Positions 25,431 through 30,046 of a stretch of 30,046 nucleotides of DNA are shown in pieces. Numbering within the stretch: the stretch's first letter is position 1; each line of letters opens with the position of its first letter. The stretch is from AP-15 sp035570935. Lineage in GTDB: Bacteria > Pseudomonadota > Alphaproteobacteria > ATCC43930 > CGMCC-115725. The stretch lies in the NCBI GenBank assembly GCA_035570935.1, contig DATMKU010000106.1, positions 1 through 30,046 of the forward strand. The letters run 5' to 3'. Position numbers and translations under genes: made by a program. The notes below the pieces were generated by a model. The model saw only the letters and a list, made by a program, of their open reading frames with translations. It made no database searches and was not told the origin of the DNA.

Positions 25431-27044
25431 ATGAGCGACAACGCCTATCACGAGCTGTTTCCGCTCGGCGCGGACGATGCGCCTTACCGCACGCTGACCG
25501 GGGAGCACGTGACGACCAGCCGCTTCGAAGGGCGGCGAATTGTCAAGGTCGAGCCCGAGGCGCTGACCCTGCTCGCGGCCGAGGCGTTTGCCGATTCGGC
25601 GCATCTGCTGCGGCCGGGTCATCTGGCGTCGCTGCGCGCGGTTCTCGACGACCCCGAGGCCTCGCCGAACGACCGGTTCGTCGCCTTCGACCTCTTAAAA
25701 AACGCCAACATCGCGGCCGGCAAGGTATTGCCGATGTGCCAGGACACCGGCACCGCGATCGTGATGGGCAAAAAGGGCCAGCAGGTGTGGACCGAGGGTG
25801 ACGACGCGGCGGCGATCTCGGCCGGCATCCGCCGCACCTATACCGAGACCAATCTGCGCTACAGCCAGGTGGCGCCGTTGTCGATGTACGAGGAGGTCAA
25901 CACGGGCGACAATCTGCCGGCGCAGATCGACCTCTATGCCGAGCCCGGCGACCAATACAAATTCCTGTTCATCGCCAAGGGCGGCGGCTCGGCCAACAAG
26001 AGCTTTCTCTATCAGCAGTCAAAGGCGGTGCTCAATCCGAAGGCGCTGCTCAAATTTCTCGACGACAAGATCCGCACCCTCGGCACCGCCGCCTGCCCGC
26101 CCTATCACCTCGCGATCGTGATCGGCGGCACCTCCGCCGAGATGAATTTGAAAACCGTCAAGCTCGCCAGCTGCCGCTATCTCGACAATCTGCCGGCGGA
26201 GGGCAACCGCTGGGGCCAAGCCTATCGCGATCGCGGCTTTGAGGAGGAAGTGCTCGAATTGACCCGCGGGCTCGGCATCGGGGCGCAATTCGGCGGCAAA
26301 TATTTCTGCCATGACGTGCGGGTCGTCCGGCTGCCGCGGCACGGTGCCAGCCTGCCGATCGGCATCGGGGTCTCATGCTCGGCCGACCGCCAGGTCCTCG
26401 GCAAAATCACCGCCGACGGGGTCTTTCTCGAACAACTCGAAACCAACCCGGCGCGTTTTCTCCCCGACCTCGACGAGAGGACGCTCGGCGGCCCGGTCGT
26501 GCCGATCGACCTCAACCGTCCGATGGCCGAGATCCGCCGCAGCCTGTCGCAATACCCGATCAAGACCCGCCTCAGCCTCAGCGGCCCGCTGATCGTCGCG
26601 CGCGACATCGCCCATGCCAAACTGCAGGAGCGGCTCGACCGCGGCGAGGGTCTGCCCGACTATCTCAAGAACCATCCGGTCTACTACGCGGGTCCGGCGA
26701 AGACGCCCGAAGGCTACGCCTCGGGGTCGTTTGGGCCGACCACGGCCGGCCGTATGGACAGCTATGTCGACGGGTTCATGGCGGCGGGCGGTAGCTTTGT
26801 CACATTGGCCAAGGGCAATCGCGGCGCCGAGGTCCGCGACGCCTGCCGCAAGCACCGCGGCTTTTATCTCGGTTCGATCGGCGGCCCGGCGGCGCGGCTC
26901 GCCCAAGACTGCATCCGCAAGGTTGAGATGCTCGAATATCCCGAGCTCGGCATGGAAGCGGTCTGGCGCATCGAGGTAGAAGATTTTCCCGCCTTTATCG
27001 TCATCGACGACAAGGGCAACGATTTTTTTGCCGCGCTCTCTTGA
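25431..27044 (+). CDS. fumA: Fumarate hydratase, class I (4Fe-4S)
   Basis: 537 residues. It interconverts fumarate and malate in the citric acid cycle using an oxygen-sensitive [4Fe-4S] cluster. The three cluster cysteines are C103 (PMCQDTGTA), C222 (TAACPPYHLAIV) and C316 (GVSCSADRQ). The substrate region GGGSANKS and the C-terminal beta domain (GPTTAGRMDSYV, GNRGAEV, LGSIGGPAARL) are complete. The ATG at 25431 follows GGAGCGAGG. Its stop overlaps the TTG start of the next gene (TTGA), so fumarase and the ECF sigma factor may be co-expressed. The symbol is used in the broad class I sense. Confidence 0.94.
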   Translation: MSDNAYHELFPLGADDAPYRTLTGEHVTTSRFEGRRIVKVEPEALTLLAAEAFADSAHLLRPGHLASLRAVLDDPEASPNDRFVAFDLLKNANIAAGKVLPMCQDTGTAIVMGKKGQQVWTEGDDAAAISAGIRRTYTETNLRYSQVAPLSMYEEVNTGDNLPAQIDLYAEPGDQYKFLFIAKGGGSANKSFLYQQSKAVLNPKALLKFLDDKIRTLGTAACPPYHLAIVIGGTSAEMNLKTVKLASCRYLDNLPAEGNRWGQAYRDRGFEEEVLELTRGLGIGAQFGGKYFCHDVRVVRLPRHGASLPIGIGVSCSADRQVLGKITADGVFLEQLETNPARFLPDLDERTLGGPVVPIDLNRPMAEIRRSLSQYPIKTRLSLSGPLIVARDIAHAKLQERLDRGEGLPDYLKNHPVYYAGPAKTPEGYASGSFGPTTAGRMDSYVDGFMAAGGSFVTLAKGNRGAEVRDACRKHRGFYLGSIGGPAARLAQDCIRKVEMLEYPELGMEAVWRIEVEDFPAFIVIDDKGNDFFAALS

Positions 27045-27613
27045 GGCGCGGCCGCGCCAGGCAGAATGCCGGGGCGCCCCGATTGGCGCCGGACGATCTG
27101 CTCGACTCGCTTGTTCGCGGTGAGAAAGGTGCCTGGGAGGCGTTTGTGCGGCGCTATGCCGGGCTGATCGTCGCCGCCGTCCGCGGCGTCGCGCGCGAGG
27201 CCGCCGAGGTCGAGGATCTGACCCAGGAGGTGTTTTTGCGCCTGTGCCGGAACGATTTCCGGCTGTTGCGCAGCTATGACCCGGCGCGCGCCGGGCTGTC
27301 GACCTGGATCACGATCGTCGCCCGCAGCACCGCGCGCGACGCGCTGCGCCGGCACCGGCCGGTGGCGGTGCCGATCGACGCGGTGCCGGAGGCGCAACTC
27401 GCGGTCGATCCGGTCGAACCGGTGCGGAAGCTCAAATTGCCCGAGGCGCTGCTGTCGCCGCGCCAGCGCGAGATTCTGACGATGCTCTACGATCGCGACA
27501 TGGAGGTCGCCGAGATCGCCGCCCTCCTCGGCATCGACCCGCAGACGGTGCGCAGCGCTCATCACAAGGCGATGATCAAATTACGTGCCTATTTCAAAGC
27601 GGAAGCGCAATGA
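27041..27613 (+). CDS. ECF-family RNA polymerase sigma factor
   Basis: 190 residues from a TTG overlapping the fumarase stop; a second in-frame TTG at 27083 is possible, and neither has a clear ribosome site. Region 2 includes WEAFVRRYAGLIVAAV, the DLTQEVFLRL helix and GLSTWITIVARSTARDALRR; region 4 includes LSPRQREILTMLYDRDMEV and AEIAALLGIDPQTVRSAHHKA, the -35 reading helix-turn-helix. There is no region 3, as in ECF factors. Downstream genes encode a membrane protein that fits an anti-sigma factor and a Spy-like sensor, so it is probably held inactive at the membrane until a periplasmic signal arrives. Confidence 0.9.
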   Translation: MRRGRARQNAGAPRLAPDDLLDSLVRGEKGAWEAFVRRYAGLIVAAVRGVAREAAEVEDLTQEVFLRLCRNDFRLLRSYDPARAGLSTWITIVARSTARDALRRHRPVAVPIDAVPEAQLAVDPVEPVRKLKLPEALLSPRQREILTMLYDRDMEVAEIAALLGIDPQTVRSAHHKAMIKLRAYFKAEAQ

Positions 27614-27683
27614 TCGGCGGAACCAGCAAGTTGCGGGGATGCCGGTGCGGCGGTCCGCCTAAATATGCGCAGAGAGCGGTGCG

Positions 27684-28259
27684 ATGAGCCAGACTGACGA
27701 TGCAATGGAAGAGCCGGCGGGCGTCGAAGCCGGCCGCACCTTGTGGCAGCGCTGCCGTGCAACCGAGATGCCTGTCGCCGAGACAGAGCGCTTTCTCGAT
27801 CTCGCCGGCTTGGCGGACGGGTTGCTCGACGACGATGACGAGCACGACCGGGTCGCCGCCTTGGTGATGCCCGACGCGGTCGCGATGTCGGATGTCGCCG
27901 CCGCGCGGGCGATCTCCGCCGGCGGCATCGCGATGCCGGGCGGGCTCGAACGGATTATCGAGCACGCCGCAGCGCTCGTCGGCGATGCGCCCGAGGCGGG
28001 CCGGGTAATCCCGTTTGCGCCGCCGGCCGCGCGGCGCGTCGTGCACGACATGGCCCAATGGGGCGGGCTTGCCGCCGCCATCGCATTTGCAAGCTGGCTC
28101 GGTTTTGCGATGGGCAGCGGCGCCTCGCAGAGTTTCAGCCAACCCGGCCAGCCGAACCCGGTCCAGGCGAACCCGGTCGGCGACGAAAACTTTCTGCCCG
28201 AACTGCTCGACCCGTCGACCGGCTTTCTGCGCGACCTCGGCGAAGGCCGGCAGACATGA
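27684..28259 (+). CDS. Probable membrane anti-sigma factor
   Basis: 191 residues, not recognised by sequence. The N-terminal 120 residues are acidic and helical (TERFLDLAGLADGLLDDDDE), and are followed by one membrane helix near 125-145 (WGGLAAAIAFASWLGFAMG) and a short periplasmic tail ending LPELLDPSTGFLRDLGEG. No ZAS Cys/His motif is visible. A sigma gene upstream and an overlapping sensor downstream fit an anti-sigma role, like CnrY in the CnrYXH system; this is inferred from order and topology. Its stop overlaps the next start (ATGA). The ATG at 27684 follows a GAGAG site. Confidence 0.65.
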   Translation: MSQTDDAMEEPAGVEAGRTLWQRCRATEMPVAETERFLDLAGLADGLLDDDDEHDRVAALVMPDAVAMSDVAAARAISAGGIAMPGGLERIIEHAAALVGDAPEAGRVIPFAPPAARRVVHDMAQWGGLAAAIAFASWLGFAMGSGASQSFSQPGQPNPVQANPVGDENFLPELLDPSTGFLRDLGEGRQT

Positions 28260-28759
28260 TGCTCGCCGAGCCGGCCACGCGTAGCGGAACCCGGCCCTAT
28301 TTGTGGAAGGCGCTGCTGGCGCTGTCGCTAGCGCTGAACCTGTTTTTCGTGATCGGCGTGTTGTGGATCCGCGTTCACGCGCCGGCCCCGATGCCGTCCC
28401 CCGCAGACCGCCTCGAACAGATGGCCGGGGCGCTCGGTCTCAACCCCCAACAAAAAGGGGCCTTTGCACAGTATTCAGAGATCATGCGCGAGCGCCTGCA
28501 GGCGATGCACGGCGCGGTGCAGCCGCTGATCGGCAATGCCTGGTCGGAAGTCGCCAAACCGCATGCCGACGAAGCCAAGGTCATGCAATTCTTCGACCAG
28601 GCCGCGCAAGAGCGGCGCGGCTTTATGCGCGATCTGACGACCACGACCTTGTCGTTCCTGGCGACCCTCTCGCCCGAGCAGCGCGCCAAATTCGTCCAGC
28701 TCGCGCACCAGCGGCCTCGCCCGTGGACGCCACCCCCCGACAGCGACAGACCCCGCTAG
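28256..28759 (+). CDS. Membrane-anchored Spy/CnrX-like periplasmic sensor
   Basis: 167 residues. An N-terminal membrane helix (LWKALLALSLALNLFFVIGV, about 16-36) anchors a helical periplasmic domain: LEQMAGALGLNPQQKGAFAQ, then a long helix and a final LATLSPEQRAKFVQLAHQR. The L-N/S-P-x-Q-x-x-x-F helical hairpins are typical of the heavy-metal-resistance/Spy-like sensor group (CnrX, ZraP, CpxP). His and Met residues near 85 and 155 could bind metal. Translationally coupled to the probable anti-sigma gene by an ATGA overlap. The likely role is sensing envelope or metal stress; the ligand is unknown. Confidence 0.8.
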   Translation: MMLAEPATRSGTRPYLWKALLALSLALNLFFVIGVLWIRVHAPAPMPSPADRLEQMAGALGLNPQQKGAFAQYSEIMRERLQAMHGAVQPLIGNAWSEVAKPHADEAKVMQFFDQAAQERRGFMRDLTTTTLSFLATLSPEQRAKFVQLAHQRPRPWTPPPDSDRPR

Positions 28760-28782
28760 CCAGCCTTGGCTCTGGGGGCGGG

Positions 28783-29424
28783 TTACTTCGTCCCGAACAG
28801 ACGGTCGCCGGCGTCGCCGAGCCCGGGCAGGATGTAGCCGTGGACGTCGAGGCAGCGGTCGAGCGCGGCGGCGACGATCGCGACCTCCGGGAAAATATCC
28901 AAAACTCGATCGACGCCCTCGGGAGCGGCGACGAGGCAGACGAATTTGATCGAGCGCGCCTTTAACTCGACGAGGCGGGAGATCGCCGCCACCGCCGAAT
29001 TGCCGGTCGCCAGCATCGGATCGACCAGGATCACGTCGCGTTCGGCCAGATCCTCGGGGAGCTTCAGATAGTATTCGACCGCCTGCAGGGTGCGCGGCTC
29101 GCGGTAGATGCCGATATGGCCGACCCGCGCCGACGGCAGCAGATCGAGCATGCCGTCGAGAATGCCGTTGCCTGCCCGCAGGATCGACACCAGGCACAGC
29201 TTCTTTCCCGACAGCAGCGGAAAACTGCCGCGCTCGAGCGGCGTGTCGACCTCGGTGGTTTCGAGCGGCAGATCGCGCGTCGCTTCATAAGCGAGCAGCA
29301 GGCTGATCTCGCGCAGCAGTCGGCGGAACTCGGCCGTCGAAGTGGTGCGGTCCCGCATCAGCGACAATTTGTGCTGAACGAGCGGGTGGTCGACGACGGT
29401 CAAATTTCTTTTCGGCTGTTGCAT
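28783..29424 (-). CDS. upp: Uracil phosphoribosyltransferase
   Basis: 213 residues. It converts uracil and PRPP to UMP in pyrimidine salvage. The PRPP loop VDPMLATGNSA is clear, preceded by SILRAGNGILDGML and GIYREPRTLQAVEYY, and the protein ends with GDAGDRLFGTK, the uracil-binding Gly-Asp region. Length is normal. The ATG at 29424 follows GAGGTAAC; a longer open frame upstream to 29796 is antisense to the next gene. It converges with the sensor gene at 28759. Confidence 0.96.
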   Translation of the reverse strand: MQQPKRNLTVVDHPLVQHKLSLMRDRTTSTAEFRRLLREISLLLAYEATRDLPLETTEVDTPLERGSFPLLSGKKLCLVSILRAGNGILDGMLDLLPSARVGHIGIYREPRTLQAVEYYLKLPEDLAERDVILVDPMLATGNSAVAAISRLVELKARSIKFVCLVAAPEGVDRVLDIFPEVAIVAAALDRCLDVHGYILPGLGDAGDRLFGTK

Positions 29425-29516
29425 GATCAAGTTACCTCGAAAGCACGGTGCACAAGCTTTACAGTCGACTGGTTCGAGGGCGCGGACCGCACCATAACCG
29501 CACAGGGAGGGCGGCA

Positions 29517-29780
29517 ATGTCCACCAATGTCGCCGATTGGCTGCAAGGGCTAGGCCTTCAACAATACGCCGCCGCGTTTGCCGAGAACGACATTGACGGC
29601 GATGTCCTGCCGGAGCTGACGGCGGACGACCTGAGCGGCCTCGGCGTCGCGTCGATCGGCCACCGGCGCAGGTTGCTCGCCGCGATCGCCGCTCTTCGCG
29701 AAGACGCGCGGCAAGCCGCCGCAAGAGCCGCCCCTGGTGCTGCGGTCTCCGGCGAAGCCGAGCGCCGGCAGCTGCGGTGG
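29517..29780 (+). pseudogene. SAM-domain nucleotide cyclase, truncated by an IS remnant
   Basis: An ATG at 29517 with a strong GGGAGGG site starts a SAM domain of about 66 residues: VADWLQGLGLQQYAAAFAEN, then DGDVLPELTADDLSGLGV and GHRRRLLAAIAAL. In intact relatives this leads through a short Ala-rich linker and ERRQLTVMFCDLVGST into a class III cyclase domain. Here the match stops after ERRQL (29774), and the next bases belong to a transposase on the other strand. The frame stays open to the window end but no longer encodes a cyclase. Probably a broken gene, though the SAM part could still be made. Confidence 0.75.
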
Positions 29781-30046
29781 TCATCGCCGCGGGCACGCCC
29801 CGGCTGGTCGTGCGAAGCGCGAGGCGAGCCAGTCGGCGCTGCCCTCACGCCAAGTAGTAGTTTGCCACGCCATCAGCACCACGCCCTCGGGAAGTCCCGC
29901 TGCTCGCGCGGGTTTGATCTGTTCCAAGGCGATCTCGGGCTTGGTCTGAAAGGTGATCGTCTCCGGCACCCTGGCCTTGTCTCGACGGGCTTGGTCTTGC
30001 GCCCAATCCCCAGGGAGATAGAGCCGATAAGCGACCGGCAGGCTGG
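29781..30046 (-). mobile_element. IS701-type transposase relic, partial
   Basis: The minus-strand frame entering from the right reads SLPVAYRLYLPGDWAQDQ, then VPETITFQTKPEIALEQI and AAGLPEGVVL, the middle region of IS701-family DDE transposases. After VVL the usual ADAGYG catalytic segment is missing, and the frame joins directly to WQTTTWREGSADWLASRFAR, which lies far downstream in intact copies. It then ends at a TGA (29783-29781). So the copy has an internal deletion and a truncated end, and cannot be active. The rest lies past the window edge. Confidence 0.8.

Overview
The window looks like chromosomal DNA from a high-GC alphaproteobacterium, probably a free-living soil or water organism. 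I cannot place it below class. Three things point to this class: a circularly permuted two-piece tmRNA gene next to an alphaproteobacterial-type sspB; the conserved block hflK-hflC-DUF2065-degP, tail-to-tail with serB, with miaA divergent from serB and the ilv genes following; and palindromic dispersed repeats built on the CCCGCGAAAGCGGG motif.

Layout. 1-92: 5' end of an amidohydrolase-like gene on the minus strand. 243-907: vapBC-type toxin-antitoxin pair with a palindromic operator. 964-2446 (minus): an envelope pair, an SH3/nuclease-fold protein followed by a lipoprotein. 2727-6172 (plus): a large secreted FecR/DUF6600 protein with 48-bp tandem repeats, then a class III nucleotide cyclase joined to an OmpA-like domain. 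6236-10841 (minus): miaA, then ilvB, ilvN and ilvC for branched-chain amino acids, with palindromic repeats on both sides of ilvN. 10893-15912: serB (plus), overlapping degP at its 3' end, then DUF2065, hflC and hflK (minus), an inner-membrane and periplasmic protein quality-control block. 16215-17366: apbC/mrp.

17356-19758 is an accessory stretch. It holds an orphan antitoxin whose toxin is cut to a stub, a cluster of GGGAATT motifs at about 21-bp spacing, a lower-GC gene for an HNH-type protein, and a decayed serine recombinase. 19759-24418 (minus): thyX, then pqiA-pqiB-pqiC for lipid transport across the envelope, where pqiB runs into pqiC with no stop codon. 24472-25367 (plus): split ssrA and sspB, two parts of the ssrA-tag/ClpXP rescue pathway. 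25431-28759 (plus): class I fumarase, then an ECF sigma factor, a one-TM probable anti-sigma factor and a membrane-anchored Spy/CnrX-like sensor. 28783-29424 (minus): upp. 29517-30046: a SAM-domain cyclase gene cut off by an internally deleted IS701-type transposase relic that runs off the window.

Most genes are housekeeping. The less ordinary parts are the cyclase-OmpA fusion, the fused pqiBC frame, the ECF/anti-sigma/sensor operon, the accessory stretch at 17.4-19.8 kb and the IS-truncated right edge. I did not find a clear, wholly new multi-gene system. The best candidates for new biology are the ECF operon and the HNH-protein island. Unless stated otherwise, family assignments come from motif recognition by eye, without database searches.
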